From: Planctomycetota bacterium | GTDB lineage: Bacteria; Planctomycetota; UBA8742; UBA2392 | NCBI GenBank assembly: GCA_019912315.1 | Contig: JAIOJA010000042.1 | Coordinates: forward strand, 124,001-188,000 | Length of the DNA: 64,000 nucleotides | Direction: 5' to 3' | Shown: one piece after another, positions 1 through 10,393 of the stretch | Position numbering within the stretch: the first letter of the stretch is position 1 | How the letters are laid out: every line of letters begins with the position of its first letter | The notes under the pieces: generated by a model | Seen by the model: the letters and a program-made list of their open reading frames with translations, nothing else | Database searches by the model: none | What the model was told of the DNA's origin: nothing | Position numbers and translations under genes: made by a program

Positions 1-2
1 AA

Positions 3-1304
3 CTCAACGCCGCGGCCGTTAAACGCAGCTTTGACCGGGCCCGCAACATCAACGATCCGGGCGCGCCGCGAATGCTTCCCTATGCTGCTGAGCACTTTGA
101 CGACATCAGCACCATCAAAACACCTGATGATCTCACAGTCGTTTTCGAGCTGAACGAGGGTGATCCGAAATTCATCACGAGCGTAAGCCTGTTCGCGGCA
201 GCGATCGTTTCCCCCACGGCCATCAAACATCTGGAAGACATCAAAGACGCAAGTGAGCGGCAGAGCTGGCTGAGTCGGCACCCGGCAGGCACGGGTCCCT
301 ACCGCCTGACGAAGGTGGAAAACTTCGACGCGCGGCTGATCTGGCTGAATGCATTCACGGATTACTGGGGCGGGCGACCATCCGTCGATTACCTGAAAAT
401 CGAAACAGAGACGGACGCCAAGACACGAAACGAATCGCTGCTCGCGGGCAAGGCGGACTTCGTCCCCTCGATTCCACCGGCTGACCGGGAAGCCTTGAGC
501 AAGGCCGAGTCCGTGCATCTGAGCGTGCGCCCGGGGGAGAACATCTGCTACCTCGCCATGAATTGCAGCGAGAAAGCGGCGCGACCAACGGGCGACCTCA
601 AGCTGCGCAAGGCCATCGCCCTGGCGGTTCGCAGGCAATCCTATGTCGAGCTTTACAGTGGCGCGGTTTCGCCCCTCTACGGCCTGCTGCCCCCCACCAT
701 CCCGGGGCACCTGCCGGACTACAAACCCGCCGGCGACGAACTGGCTGACGACGCCGCCCGCAAGCAGGCGAAAACGCTTCTCGATGAGGTGGGGCTGCCC
801 AAAGAGCCGCTAAAAATGATCATTCCAAGCGTACCGCGCCCCTACCTGAGCCAGCCCACCGAAACAGCCGACCTGATCAAGCAACAGTTGGCGGCCGTAG
901 GAATAGAGGTCAAGATCGAACCGGTTGCGATGCGCGAGATAGTCGACATCGCTCTCACGGAGGATTACGACCTGCTTCTGCTCGGTTGGATGGGTGAGAT
1001 GGGCGACGCGGACAACTTCTACGCACCTTTGCTCGGGGGCAATGAAGGCCGAGCCATGGACGTCAACTTCGCCCGGTTCCTAGACAAGGACCTGGTCAAG
1101 CAGCTCGACAAGGCCCGTCTTGAGCGGTCGCCGGACAAGCGCCGCGAAATCTTTGAGCAGCTCGAGAAAACCGTATTCGACAAACACCGCCCCATGGTGC
1201 CGCTGTACACCACGACTATGGCCGAGGGCTGGCGCGCGGAGTGGACCGGCATCCGAATTGACGCCATCGGGGGCTGGCATTTTGAAGGCGCGCGGAAGTC
1301 ATAG
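3..1304 (+). CDS. ABC transporter solute-binding protein, family 5 (5' partial)
   Basis: C-terminal part of a periplasmic oligopeptide/dipeptide-type binding protein (SBP_bac_5). The reading frame is already open at the window edge (translation begins LNAAAVKRSFDRAR), so the start codon, signal peptide and first lobe are missing. The first in-frame ATG at 72 is internal, because the residues before it align with the middle of the next gene. The two proteins align along their whole shared length, for example RHPAGTGPY, LRKAIALAV and HRPMVPLYTTT against FRPMVPLLSAM, so they are tandem paralogues. It would bind a peptide or peptide-like ligand and deliver it to the fused permease downstream. The ligand cannot be read from the sequence. 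The family call is firm. Confidence 0.9.
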   Translation, partial: LNAAAVKRSFDRARNINDPGAPRMLPYAAEHFDDISTIKTPDDLTVVFELNEGDPKFITSVSLFAAAIVSPTAIKHLEDIKDASERQSWLSRHPAGTGPYRLTKVENFDARLIWLNAFTDYWGGRPSVDYLKIETETDAKTRNESLLAGKADFVPSIPPADREALSKAESVHLSVRPGENICYLAMNCSEKAARPTGDLKLRKAIALAVRRQSYVELYSGAVSPLYGLLPPTIPGHLPDYKPAGDELADDAARKQAKTLLDEVGLPKEPLKMIIPSVPRPYLSQPTETADLIKQQLAAVGIEVKIEPVAMREIVDIALTEDYDLLLLGWMGEMGDADNFYAPLLGGNEGRAMDVNFARFLDKDLVKQLDKARLERSPDKRREIFEQLEKTVFDKHRPMVPLYTTTMAEGWRAEWTGIRIDAIGGWHFEGARKS

Positions 1305-1405
1305 GCGCCCCAATTCCGCTTGCTTGCAGTCGCCGCAGGGGTAAGTTCGCACTCCCCCACCGTTGTTTGACTGTGCACGCGTACCCCACTGGCGAGAGGT
1401 TTGTG

Positions 1406-3052
1406 ATGCGATTCTTTCAGCTAGCCTTGCTCATCAGCACGACAGCGTTTGTCTTCTTCGCCTCTGCGTGCGGCGGTGGCAAGGAAATCGAAAAGGCCGA
1501 AGAAGACGAAGTTCTGACAGTTCTGCGCGGCGACAAGTCAGAAATTCTTGACCCCCACGCCACCAACAGCGGCGGCGACGCCAACCTGATCCAACAGATG
1601 TATGAGGGGCTGGTGCGCCCCTCCGAAAGGCCGCCCGTGGTCTGGGAGCCCTGCCTTGCCGAGAGTTGGGAAGTCGACGGTGAATTCAAGACCTACACGT
1701 TCAAGTTGCGCAAGGGCGTGAAGTTCCACGACGGCGCTGACTTCAATGCCGCTGCCGTCAAGCGCAGCTATGATCGTGGGCGCAATCTCGACGACCCGGC
1801 TGCTCCGCCGAAGTTGCCTTACGCCGAAGAGTACTTCGGCGACATTGTCAGCATAGAAACACCCGACGACCATACGGTTGTGTTCAAGCTGAAGGAGACC
1901 AACCCGAAGTTCATCGCGAACACGGGCCTGTTTGCCGCCAGTATTGTCTCCCCCACCGCGATAAAGCACATGGAAGGAATCAAGGCCGCCAATGAGCGAC
2001 AGGGGTGGCTCACGCGTCACCCGGCCGGCACGGGACCGTACACGATCGCAACCGAGAGTGATTACAAAGACTCCATGACCATCACCATGACGTCGTTCGA
2101 CGAATACTGGGGCGACAAGGCTGCCATTCCACGCGTCGTGTTCAAGTGGAGCCAGGACGCAAAGAACCGCCGCGAGCAGATCATTGCCGGTGACGTGCAA
2201 CTGATTGATAGTCCCGCGCCCGCCGATTGGAAAGATCTCGACGCCAACGCCGACGTGACTCTCTATAGCTGGAAAGCAGAGAATCTCTGCTACCTGGGCA
2301 TGAACACCGACCCCGCGAAAGGTTTTGCGACGTCGGATGTCCGCGTACGCAAGGCCATTGCCCTGGCGGTGAATCGCGACCCGCTGGTTGCGCTGTACGA
2401 CGGAACGGCCGTCGCGCATCACGTACTGCTGCCGCCAGTAACGATGGGATTCCCCGAAGGCTACTTGCCTTCGACAGACAAGGGCCCGCGCGATGAACGG
2501 CTGGCAAAGGCGCGCGACCTGCTGGTGGAAGCGGGGCATGAAACGCTCACGCTGAAACTGCTTCTGCCGTCCGTGGCACGGCCGTACCTTGGCAAGCCGC
2601 CACAGGTGGCGGATATGTTGCGTCAACAACTGGCCGACATCGGCATCACCGTGGAGCTTGAGCCTCAGCCTATGGCACAACTGGGCGACAACATCACCGA
2701 GGGCGCGGCACCGCTGGTCTTAATCGGCTGGATGGGCGAAACCGGCGAGCCCGATGACTTCTGGCGTCCATTGCTTTCGGGTGGGGGCGGCCGTCCCGGC
2801 AACAGCAACGTGCCGCGGTTTTATCGACAGGATGTCGCGGACCAGATCGATGCGGCGCTGAGAGAGCGGGACTCCTCTCGCCGTCGTGCCATGTACGAAA
2901 ACCTTGAGAAAACAGTCCACGAGGAGTTTCGTCCCATGGTTCCACTACTGTCCGCCATGCAGGCCATGGCCTGGCGTACCGAAGTTGATGGCCTGTATGT
3001 CGATTCGACAGGCACCTATCGTCTGGCCAAGGCACGATACAAGGGGCAATAG
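1406..3052 (+). CDS. ABC transporter solute-binding lipoprotein, family 5
   Basis: Complete extracytoplasmic peptide-type binding protein of 548 residues. The frame opens upstream at a TTG (1367), but the ATG at 1406 is preferred. It has GAGAGG six bases upstream and starts directly with a signal peptide (MRFFQLALLISTTAFVFF) followed by SACGGG, a lipobox-like cysteine. The protein would then be lipid-anchored. Typical family 5 features follow: a body that sets up a ligand slot, FKLRKGVKFHDGADF near residue 100, and a late LEKTVHEEFRPMVPL. It is a close paralogue of the preceding gene and ends 6 bp before the fused permease, so the three are almost certainly one operon. No ATPase subunit is seen in the window. 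Confidence 0.92.
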   Translation: MRFFQLALLISTTAFVFFASACGGGKEIEKAEEDEVLTVLRGDKSEILDPHATNSGGDANLIQQMYEGLVRPSERPPVVWEPCLAESWEVDGEFKTYTFKLRKGVKFHDGADFNAAAVKRSYDRGRNLDDPAAPPKLPYAEEYFGDIVSIETPDDHTVVFKLKETNPKFIANTGLFAASIVSPTAIKHMEGIKAANERQGWLTRHPAGTGPYTIATESDYKDSMTITMTSFDEYWGDKAAIPRVVFKWSQDAKNRREQIIAGDVQLIDSPAPADWKDLDANADVTLYSWKAENLCYLGMNTDPAKGFATSDVRVRKAIALAVNRDPLVALYDGTAVAHHVLLPPVTMGFPEGYLPSTDKGPRDERLAKARDLLVEAGHETLTLKLLLPSVARPYLGKPPQVADMLRQQLADIGITVELEPQPMAQLGDNITEGAAPLVLIGWMGETGEPDDFWRPLLSGGGGRPGNSNVPRFYRQDVADQIDAALRERDSSRRRAMYENLEKTVHEEFRPMVPLLSAMQAMAWRTEVDGLYVDSTGTYRLAKARYKGQ

Positions 3053-3058
3053 CCCGAC

Positions 3059-5185
3059 ATGCTGACACTGATTGCCCGGCGTTTGCTGGCCGCCGCGCCG
3101 ATGCTGATCGGCGTGAGCATCGCGGCCTTTCTGCTGCTGCACGCCTTACCCGGCGACCCGGCGCGGGCAATCCTTGGCCAGCGCGCCACGGAAGAAAACG
3201 TCAAGCGATTTCGGGATGCCGAAGGACTCAATGACCCGTTGCCCGTCCAATACGGCCGGTTCCTGGGCGACTTGTCCAGCGGCGATCTCGGCAAGAGCCA
3301 CCGAAGCAATCGTGACGTCGTGGACGAGTTGTCCGAGCGCGTGCCCGCGACCATTGAGCTAACGTTGTTCGCGATCCTGTTCGCGTCGGTCGCCGGTATT
3401 TCCCTTGGCGTCCTCGCCGCCGTAAAGCCCCGCACGATCTGGGATTTTCTTTGCCTCGCGTTTGCGCTGGTCGGCGTAAGCATGCCGATTTTCTGGCTGG
3501 GGTTTCTCGTGCAGAAGGGCTTTGCGGGCGAACTCGGCATGTTCCCGTTCGGTGCTCGTCTGGACATCGCGAAGTGGCCGACGTTCGAGAGCGACACGGG
3601 CTTCTTTCTGATCGACGCGATTTTCGTGTACCGCAACGCCGAGCTGACTTTCGACGTATTGCACCATCTGATGCTGCCGGCGATGGTTCTGGCGACCGTG
3701 CCCATGGCGCTTATCGCGCGGATGACTCGTGCGAACATGCTCGAGATTCTTGACCAGGACTTTATCCGCACTGCACGCGCCAAGGGACTCGGCCCCCGCC
3801 CGGTCATCATGCGCCACGCCATGCGCAATGCGTTGATCCCGGTGATTACGGCAATCGGCACGCAATTTGGCTACCTACTTGGTGGCGCCGTTTTGACGGA
3901 GACCATTTTTGGCTGGCCGGGCATGGGAACGTACGTGATTGAAGCGATTGACGTCCTTGACGCCAAGCCGCTCCAGGCCTCCGTGATGCTAATCGCGGGG
4001 TTCTTCATTGCGGTAAATCTGATTACCGACCTCAGCTACGCGGTCATCGATCCCCGATTGCGGCATGGCGGGCGGAAGGGCTCGGAGTCGGTACCCGGCG
4101 CGACACTGCTGCAGGTGTTCCCCTGGTTCCTGGCAGCATTGCCCTGGCTTGGCCTGTTGGTTGTCGGAGTCTGGTCCAGTACCGGACGAAGCGACGCCGC
4201 GACTGTTCGGCGTGCATGGATGCTGGTGCTGGCTCTGGTGGCGCTAGAGGTCGTGAGCATGGGCGCGATTGCCTTGTACCGGGGATGGCTCAAGGCGGTC
4301 GTCATGACAGTCGCCGACGCCCTGCGCAACGGGCTGACGCGCGGCATCGCCTCCCTGGTTGACTTTCTGAAGTTCATCCGACGCCACAAGCCGGCAATCA
4401 TCGGCCTCGGTCTGATACTCTTCATGGTGATTACGGCCGTCGGCGCCCCGCTGATAGCGCCCTATGACCCCATGGAAGGGCTGCAGCGTTACAACGAGCC
4501 CGCAAGCGGCGAGTTCTGGCTGGGCACGGATGCGCAGGGGCGCGACCTGTTTTCGCGTCTGGTGTGGGGCGCGCGCACGACGCTTCTTATCGCGCTCGCG
4601 GCTACGTTGCTCTCCTTGCTGCTTGGCACCGTCGTGGGCAGCCTCGCGGGATACTTTGGCGGCGCGGCCGACGGACTGCTAATGCGCGGTATCGATTTCA
4701 TGATGAGCTTTCCGAGTTTCCTGCTCGCTGTTGTGACGGTGGCCGTGCTTGGACGTTCCCTCAATAACCTGATCTGGGCTGTGGGGATTGTCGGCATACC
4801 GCTGTTTGCGCGGCAGGTGCGAGCCGAAGTACTGCGCGTCAAGTCGCTGGAATACGTGGAGGCCGCCCGGGCTGTCGGCACGGGCCGGGTTGCCATTCTG
4901 CTGCGAACGGTGCTGCCGAACTGCATCACGCCGATCATCGTGCTGGCGACGCTCGGCATGGGCAGTGCGATTCTTGACGTCGCCGGGTTGGCCTTTCTCG
5001 GGTTGGGTGGCGATCCGTTTGTGCCGGAGTGGGGACTGATCCTGAAACTCGGCTGGGATGAGTCCAGCAAAGGTGCGTTTCAGGTTGGTGTGGCCGGGGC
5101 GTGCATTCTGGGTACGGTGCTCGGGTTCAATCTGCTGGGTGACGGTCTGCGCGACTGGCTGGACCCGCGAACTCGCTTGAAGTAA
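3059..5185 (+). CDS. Fused oligopeptide ABC transporter permease (DppB-DppC type)
   Basis: One 708-residue polypeptide holding both membrane subunits of a peptide ABC importer. Residues 1 to about 340 form a DppB-type domain (start MLTLIARRLLAAAPMLIGV) with its ATPase-contact EAA loop around 240-262 (ARAKGLGPRPVIMRHAM). Residues about 435-708 form a DppC-type domain (RRHKPAIIGLGLILFMV, TDAQGRDLFSRLVWGARTT) with its EAA loop around 601-621 (EAARAVGTGRVAILLRT). The linker between them carries two extra hydrophobic segments (FPWFLAALPWLGLLVVGVW and WMLVLALVALEVVSMGAIAL). These keep both halves in the same topology. In most bacteria the subunits are separate genes. The ATG lies 6 bp after the binding-protein stop. 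The DppD/DppF ATPases must be encoded elsewhere or upstream. Confidence 0.93.
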   Translation: MLTLIARRLLAAAPMLIGVSIAAFLLLHALPGDPARAILGQRATEENVKRFRDAEGLNDPLPVQYGRFLGDLSSGDLGKSHRSNRDVVDELSERVPATIELTLFAILFASVAGISLGVLAAVKPRTIWDFLCLAFALVGVSMPIFWLGFLVQKGFAGELGMFPFGARLDIAKWPTFESDTGFFLIDAIFVYRNAELTFDVLHHLMLPAMVLATVPMALIARMTRANMLEILDQDFIRTARAKGLGPRPVIMRHAMRNALIPVITAIGTQFGYLLGGAVLTETIFGWPGMGTYVIEAIDVLDAKPLQASVMLIAGFFIAVNLITDLSYAVIDPRLRHGGRKGSESVPGATLLQVFPWFLAALPWLGLLVVGVWSSTGRSDAATVRRAWMLVLALVALEVVSMGAIALYRGWLKAVVMTVADALRNGLTRGIASLVDFLKFIRRHKPAIIGLGLILFMVITAVGAPLIAPYDPMEGLQRYNEPASGEFWLGTDAQGRDLFSRLVWGARTTLLIALAATLLSLLLGTVVGSLAGYFGGAADGLLMRGIDFMMSFPSFLLAVVTVAVLGRSLNNLIWAVGIVGIPLFARQVRAEVLRVKSLEYVEAARAVGTGRVAILLRTVLPNCITPIIVLATLGMGSAILDVAGLAFLGLGGDPFVPEWGLILKLGWDESSKGAFQVGVAGACILGTVLGFNLLGDGLRDWLDPRTRLK

Positions 5186-5297
5186 GCCCTCACCGGCACT
5201 TGGGGTTCTCCCCGCGGTTTCCACTAATGGGCATACCGGTTGATTGCTGGTACACTCACGTTAGAAACAGTGCGGTTGAACGCGGAGACGATCTCGT

Positions 5298-7358
5298 ATG
5301 GCCAAGCGCGCGGCGGACATCAACTCGATTCTCGACTCCATTGTGGACAGCCCCGAGGTCAAGGAGTTCCGTCAGCTCCAGTGGACCGGGTCTTTTAACG
5401 ACTATCTGAAACTGGTGTTTGACGATCCTCGTGTCATTCGCAACGCACACCAGCGCGTTTACGACATGATCCTCAGCCACGGGCAGGAGGATTTCACCAA
5501 GTTCAAAGAGCGCCTGATTCACTACAAGTTCTTCAGTGACCCCTTTACCAAAGGACGCGAAGCTATCTTCGGCATCGAGAAGCAGCTCATGCAGCTTGTC
5601 AGCCATTTCAAAAGTGCCGCGTTCCAGTTCGGAACAGAAAAGCGCGTGCTGCTGTTGCACGGCCCGGTTGGCAGCGCGAAGTCCACCATAGCGCGCCTGC
5701 TTAAGCGGGGGCTTGAGCGCTACACGCGCACCGACGAAGGGCGCTTCTACACGTTCGGATGGAAGGTGAAAGACGAAGTGACCGGCGCGGAGGTGATCTG
5801 GTCCCCCATGAACGAGGAGCCGATCAAGCTGATCCCGCGGGAAGCCCGGCAGAAACTGCTGGAACAGATCAACGAGAAATCCGACCTGCCCTACAAACTG
5901 CGTGTTGAAGGTGACCTCGACCCCCTCTCTCGCAAGATCATGAGCGAGTTGCTCGAGAAGTACGACGGCAGCTGGCGCGACGTGATTGAAAAGCACATCG
6001 TCGTGAAACGCCTGCTTGTCAGCGAAAAGGACCGCGTGGGCATCGGGACCTTCCAGCCCAAAGACGAAAAGAACCAGGACGCAACGGAACTCACGGGCGA
6101 CGTCAATTACCGCAAGATCGCTTTCTACGGCGTGGATTCCGACCCGCGGGCGTTCAATTTTGATGGCGAGTTCAACGTCGCGAATCGCGGCATCATCGAA
6201 TTCATCGAGGTGCTGAAGCTTGACGTAGCGTTTCTCTATGACTTGCTGGGCGCTTCGCAGGAGCACTCCATCAAGCCCAAGAAGTTTCCGCAGACCGACA
6301 TCGACGAAGTCATTATCGGGCACACTAACGAGCCCGAGTACCGCCGCCTGCAAAGCAACGAGTTGATGGAGGCCTTCCGCGACCGCACCGTCAAGATCGA
6401 CATCCCCTACAACACTGTGCTGGACAACGAAATCCGCATCTACGAGAAGGACTTCACCAAGGAACGCGTCAACAAGCACATCGCCCCGCACACCATCGAA
6501 ATCGCGGCCATGTGGGCGATCCTCACGCGTCTCGAAGAGCCCAAACGCGGCGGGCTGACACTGCTTCAGAAGCTGAAGCTGTACAACGGCAAGAGCGTCC
6601 CCGGCATGACCGAGGACAACATCCGCGAACTGCGCGGCGAGGCGCGCGAAGAAGGTATGCGCGGCATCAGTCCCCGCTACATTCAGGACAAAATCAGCAA
6701 CGCGATCGTCAACTACCCCACCACGGACACCGTGAACCCGTTCATGGTAATGAATGAACTGGAGCAGGGGCTGAAGCATCACTCCATGCTCACCAGCGAG
6801 GACCTGAAGAAGCGCTACCGTGAACTGCTTGGCGTCGTGCGCCAGGAGTACGAGGAAATCGCCAAGAACGAAGTGCAGCGCGCCATCAGCGCCGACGAGG
6901 AAGCCATCGCGCGCCTATGCAGCAATTACATCGACCACGTAAAAGCCTACACCCAGCGCGAACGCGTGCGCAACAAGTACACCGGCGAGATGGAGGAAGC
7001 GGATGAGCGCTTCATGCGCAGCATCGAGGAAAAGATCGATGTCAGCGAAAGCCGCAAGGATGACTTCCGCCGCGAGATTATGAACTACATCGGTGCTCTT
7101 GCGCTGGAAGGAAAGACCTTCGACTACAAGACCAACGAGCGCCTGCACCGCGCGCTCGAGTTGAAGCTGTTCGAGGACCAGAAGGACAGCATCAAACTGA
7201 CCAGTCTGGTTGCCAACGTCGTGGACAAAGAAACGCAGGCCAAGATCGACGTGGTCAAACAGCGCCTGATTGACCGTTACGGCTACAACGACACCAGTGC
7301 AACGGATCTGCTCAACTTTGTTGCCAGCATCTTTGCGCGGGGAGACATTAAGGAATAG
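5298..7358 (+). CDS. prkA: PrkA family serine protein kinase
   Basis: Cytoplasmic PrkA/YeaG-type protein of 686 residues, slightly longer than the usual 630-650. It has an N-terminal AAA-like domain with Walker [10 protein letters not shown] at residues 122-130, and a C-terminal region resembling the PrkA kinase domain. Members of the family act in stress and starvation responses, and E. coli YeaG works with YeaH. The start ATG at 5298 has GGAG about ten bases upstream, and the first residues ([16 protein letters not shown]) match family N-termini. It opens a + strand cluster that also carries a DUF444 protein, the usual genetic partner. The third common partner, SpoVR/YcgB, is not in the window. 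The 112-bp leader holds no promoter that can be called with confidence. Confidence 0.95.
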   Translation: MAKRAADINSILDSIVDSPEVKEFRQLQWTGSFNDYLKLVFDDPRVIRNAHQRVYDMILSHGQEDFTKFKERLIHYKFFSDPFTKGREAIFGIEKQLMQLVSHFKSAAFQFGTEKRVLLLHGPVGSAKSTIARLLKRGLERYTRTDEGRFYTFGWKVKDEVTGAEVIWSPMNEEPIKLIPREARQKLLEQINEKSDLPYKLRVEGDLDPLSRKIMSELLEKYDGSWRDVIEKHIVVKRLLVSEKDRVGIGTFQPKDEKNQDATELTGDVNYRKIAFYGVDSDPRAFNFDGEFNVANRGIIEFIEVLKLDVAFLYDLLGASQEHSIKPKKFPQTDIDEVIIGHTNEPEYRRLQSNELMEAFRDRTVKIDIPYNTVLDNEIRIYEKDFTKERVNKHIAPHTIEIAAMWAILTRLEEPKRGGLTLLQKLKLYNGKSVPGMTEDNIRELRGEAREEGMRGISPRYIQDKISNAIVNYPTTDTVNPFMVMNELEQGLKHHSMLTSEDLKKRYRELLGVVRQEYEEIAKNEVQRAISADEEAIARLCSNYIDHVKAYTQRERVRNKYTGEMEEADERFMRSIEEKIDVSESRKDDFRREIMNYIGALALEGKTFDYKTNERLHRALELKLFEDQKDSIKLTSLVANVVDKETQAKIDVVKQRLIDRYGYNDTSATDLLNFVASIFARGDIKE

Positions 7359-7413
7359 CCGAGTTGACACCGCGCGGCGATGGCAGCAAATTCGCCGCCC
7401 TGCACGTTCAGGA

Positions 7414-8088
7414 ATGTTGCTCGTGTTTGAAGCTGCTGAGGCCTTTGACGTTCGTTATCTCGAATATTTCGCCCGTCTTGGGCGCCGCTACGTTATGGAG
7501 TTGCAGGCCAGCAACCAGAAGCCCGACCCGGAAAGGGTCGAACTCGCGATGATCAAGGTCGAGCAGGCCATGCGCGAGATCGTTGACGGGCAATCCGAAT
7601 TCGCCGAAACCTTCATCAACGCAGCTTACAGCGACGAGCCTGGCACTGTGGTCTGGGGGCTCGCCATGACCGTATGGGCCAGCGCCGGCCCCATGATGGA
7701 AGATGAGTTGCGCCGCCGTGGCAAATCCATTCTGGACGCCGCAGCGAAAAAGCGCCCGGCCCATCGCCTGCTTGTGAAGGCCCACGCGATCATGGCCAAG
7801 GCCGACCGCAACTACGCCAAGGCGCACCGGTTCTACGACATGATGCTGCGCCTTGACCCAGGCGACGTGGAGGCCGTGGCGGACAAGATTGATCTGTTCA
7901 TGACGCAGGAAGAGTTTCAGAAGGCGTCTGGAATGCTTGCAAAGGCGCTCCAGAAGTGGCCCGGTGACGAACTGCTGACCAGCGTGCAGCGCCAGTTCCA
8001 GCGTGACAGCAAACAGTGCCCGCGCTGCGGTACATACATGCGTTTCGCCGCGCCGTTCTGCCCGAAGTGCAAACACAGTTTCATGTGA
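7414..8088 (+). CDS. TPR-like protein with C-terminal zinc ribbon
   Basis: No recognised family by name. The 224-residue product is helical, with TPR-like stretches in the middle (RNYAKAHRFYDMMLRLDPGDVEAV, EEFQKASGMLAKALQKWPGD read as consecutive helix pairs). It ends in a CxxC-x10-CxxC zinc ribbon (C202, C205, C216, C219). The frame is open back to 7270 inside prkA. The ATG at 7414 is preferred because it lies after the prkA stop and has AGGA just upstream, though the spacing is short. It stands 55 bp after prkA and 9 bp before the glycosyltransferase, so it is probably co-transcribed. A scaffold or adaptor role with the PrkA system is a guess from position only. Confidence 0.7.
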   Translation: MLLVFEAAEAFDVRYLEYFARLGRRYVMELQASNQKPDPERVELAMIKVEQAMREIVDGQSEFAETFINAAYSDEPGTVVWGLAMTVWASAGPMMEDELRRRGKSILDAAAKKRPAHRLLVKAHAIMAKADRNYAKAHRFYDMMLRLDPGDVEAVADKIDLFMTQEEFQKASGMLAKALQKWPGDELLTSVQRQFQRDSKQCPRCGTYMRFAAPFCPKCKHSFM

Positions 8089-8097
8089 TCGGCATAC

Positions 8098-9216
8098 ATG
8101 ACGGATGCCCCCCGATTGACGACACGTCTCGCCCTTGGCTGGGCCAAGCGGCAGGCACGCCGCTTTCCGCCGCAACCGATGGAGCCGCTCCCGCCCGATA
8201 CAACAGCGCGCATACTCGTCGTAAACACCACCGGCATCGGCGACACCATATTCTGCACCGCGCCGATCGCCGACCTGCGCAAGTCCTTCCCGAACGCCGT
8301 CATTGATGCGTTCATTGATCGCCGCCGCATCGGGCTGCTGTCCGGCAATCCGCACCTGAATGACGTCGTCGTCTACCCGGGCAAGTTCAAGTCCATGCGT
8401 GCGACCATCAGAACCCTGCGCGAGAAAGCCTACGACGTCGCAATCATCCAGCACGCCAACGATCCTGACGTAGTACCCATGGTCGCCTCCGCCCGCCCGA
8501 AACACATGGTGGGCTACGAAAACCACACGTTCAGCCAGTTATATGGCATTGCGCGCGAGCGATTTGACAAGGCGACCGGGCACACCATCGACTCGCGCTT
8601 GGGGCTGTGCAAGGCCATCGGCGCGAACGGCGAGCACTGGCACATGGAACTCTATCCATCCGAAATGGACACGCAGGGCGCGAAGGACCTGCTGGCGGAG
8701 TTCGGCTTGACCGGCGTCGCGCCGATCGCCCTGAACATCGGCGGCTCGGCGCCGCGCAAGCGCTGGCCGGCGACGCACTGGGATGCCCTGGCCCGCCTGT
8801 TGTCGGAGCGCGGGCTGCCCGCTATCTTTCTGGGCGGACCCGAGGACAGCCTGGCTGGCGAGATGATCCGCGAGCACATAGGCGACGCAGACAACATGCA
8901 CTTTGCAGTCGGGCGCCTTGACCTTGGCGGCGTGGTGGCGCTGCTTTCGCTGTGCCGCGCTCACGTTTCCGGCGATACGGGGCTGCTTCATGCGGGCTAC
9001 GCCCGGGATGTGCCCTCCGTGGCGCTGTTCGGCCCCGACGACCCCTCTTGGACGGGCCCGTACCCTAAGCAGGCGAAATCCGTGGTGATTCGCCCGCCGC
9101 GCTCGGAGTGGCCCGACGGCTACGACACCGGCAAAGACAAGACCGGCGAGTTGATGAAACTGATCGGCGCGCAGGATGTGATGACAGCGCTCGATACCCT
9201 GGGCGCGATCCAATAG
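8098..9216 (+). CDS. Glycosyltransferase family 9 (heptosyltransferase-like)
   Basis: GT9 enzymes transfer heptose or related sugars from a nucleotide donor to lipid A core or other acceptors at the inner membrane. The 372-residue protein shows the GT-B two-lobe pattern. The N-terminal lobe has [15 protein letters not shown] from residue 43. The C-terminal lobe has [17 protein letters not shown], the [16 protein letters not shown] strand-helix, and the donor-site signature [21 protein letters not shown] followed by PSWTGPY. It begins 9 bp after the TPR/zinc-ribbon gene and precedes the DUF444 gene by 38 bp. A sugar transferase between prkA and its DUF444 partner is unusual, and the acceptor is unknown. 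Confidence 0.88.
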   Translation: MTDAPRLTTRLALGWAKRQARRFPPQPMEPLPPDTTARILVVNTTGIGDTIFCTAPIADLRKSFPNAVIDAFIDRRRIGLLSGNPHLNDVVVYPGKFKSMRATIRTLREKAYDVAIIQHANDPDVVPMVASARPKHMVGYENHTFSQLYGIARERFDKATGHTIDSRLGLCKAIGANGEHWHMELYPSEMDTQGAKDLLAEFGLTGVAPIALNIGGSAPRKRWPATHWDALARLLSERGLPAIFLGGPEDSLAGEMIREHIGDADNMHFAVGRLDLGGVVALLSLCRAHVSGDTGLLHAGYARDVPSVALFGPDDPSWTGPYPKQAKSVVIRPPRSEWPDGYDTGKDKTGELMKLIGAQDVMTALDTLGAIQ

Positions 9217-9254
9217 CGCTCAGCGCAGGTTTCAGATTCGCGGCGAATGCTACA

Positions 9255-10373
9255 ATGCTGCTCATGAAGATGCACAAGATTGAAGGTGACCACGGGCGAT
9301 TCCGCGAGATTGTTCGCGGACGCATTCGCAAAGAGCTTCGCCGCTTCCTCACCAACGGTGAGCTGGTGGGGCGCAAGGGCAAGGACGCGGTCAGCATCCC
9401 GCTGCCACAGATCGACATCCCGCGCTTCAAGTTCGGTGAAAAACAGACCGGTGGCGTCGGACAGGGCGAAGGCGACGTCGGAGATTCCCTGGGTGAAGAC
9501 GGTGAGCCAGGCAGTGGCGCGGAGGCGGGTGATAAGCCGGGCGAGCATGTGCTGGAAGTGGACGTAAGCCTGCAGGAACTGGCGGAAATTCTGGGCGAAG
9601 AACTGGAGTTGCCCCGCATCGAGCCAAAAGGCAAGAACGTCGTCCAGACGGAGAAGACCCGCTACGTAGGTATCCGGCGCATCGGCCCCGAGAGCCTGCG
9701 ACACTTCAAACGCACATACAAGGCGGCGCTGCTGCGGCAGGTGGCCAGCGGAGAATACGACCCGCTAAACCCGATCATCGTGCCGGAACGCGACGACAGG
9801 CGTTACCGGTCCTGGGAGGTCCGCCCCATCCCGGAAAACAGCGCCGTGCTGATCTACATGATGGACGTCAGCGGCAGCATGGGCGAAGAGCAGAAAGAGA
9901 TCGTGCGCATCGAGGCCTTCTGGCTCGATACCTGGCTGCGCAGCCAGTACAAAAACATCCAGAGTGTCTACATCGTCCACGACGCCGAGGCCAAGGAAGT
10001 GGACGAACACACGTTCTTTCACCTGCGCGAAAGCGGCGGTACCAAAATCAGCAGTGCCTACCAGTTGTGCGCGAAGATCATCCGCGAGCGATACAATCCA
10101 CTTGAATGGAACATCTACCCGTTTCACTTCTCGGACGGCGACAACTGGGGCGCCGACGACACGGGTCAGTGCTTCAAGCTGCTGGACGAACAACTGTTGC
10201 CCGCCAGCAATGTCTTTTGCTACGGGCAGGTGCGCAGCGCCTACGGCAGCGGCAAATTCAAGGAAGACCTAGATCAGAAGTACGGCAAGGACGAGCGCGT
10301 CATCACCAGCGACATCGCCAACCTCGACGGCATCATGGACTCAATTCGCGACTTCCTGGGCAAGGGCAAGTAG
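9255..10373 (+). CDS. yeaH: DUF444 (YeaH/YhbH) family protein
   Basis: Partner protein of PrkA in many bacteria. It is cytoplasmic, with a von Willebrand A-like fold. The MIDAS-type motif MDVSGSM is at residues 203-209 and is followed by the family block [30 protein letters not shown] and [11 protein letters not shown]. The N-terminal third has the usual basic start ([10 protein letters not shown]), the [12 protein letters not shown] segment and a Gly/Glu/Asp-rich linker. The protein is 372 residues from the ATG at 9255, closer to Bacillus YhbH than to E. coli YeaH. ATGs at 9264 and 9270 are also possible, and none has a clear Shine-Dalgarno. The frame is open further upstream inside the glycosyltransferase gene, but that part is not family-like. 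A strong hairpin follows the stop. Confidence 0.93.
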   Translation: MLLMKMHKIEGDHGRFREIVRGRIRKELRRFLTNGELVGRKGKDAVSIPLPQIDIPRFKFGEKQTGGVGQGEGDVGDSLGEDGEPGSGAEAGDKPGEHVLEVDVSLQELAEILGEELELPRIEPKGKNVVQTEKTRYVGIRRIGPESLRHFKRTYKAALLRQVASGEYDPLNPIIVPERDDRRYRSWEVRPIPENSAVLIYMMDVSGSMGEEQKEIVRIEAFWLDTWLRSQYKNIQSVYIVHDAEAKEVDEHTFFHLRESGGTKISSAYQLCAKIIRERYNPLEWNIYPFHFSDGDNWGADDTGQCFKLLDEQLLPASNVFCYGQVRSAYGSGKFKEDLDQKYGKDERVITSDIANLDGIMDSIRDFLGKGK

Positions 10374-10393
10374 CGAACGCGCCGGGCAAATGA

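Noticed and set aside
5186-5297. Promoter upstream of prkA (TACACT-like -10)
   Set aside because: No -35 at proper spacing could be found, so it was not listed as a feature.
5256-6782. 508-codon minus-strand frame opposite prkA
   Set aside because: It is an antisense shadow of the conserved PrkA gene, with low-complexity Val/Leu/Asp content.
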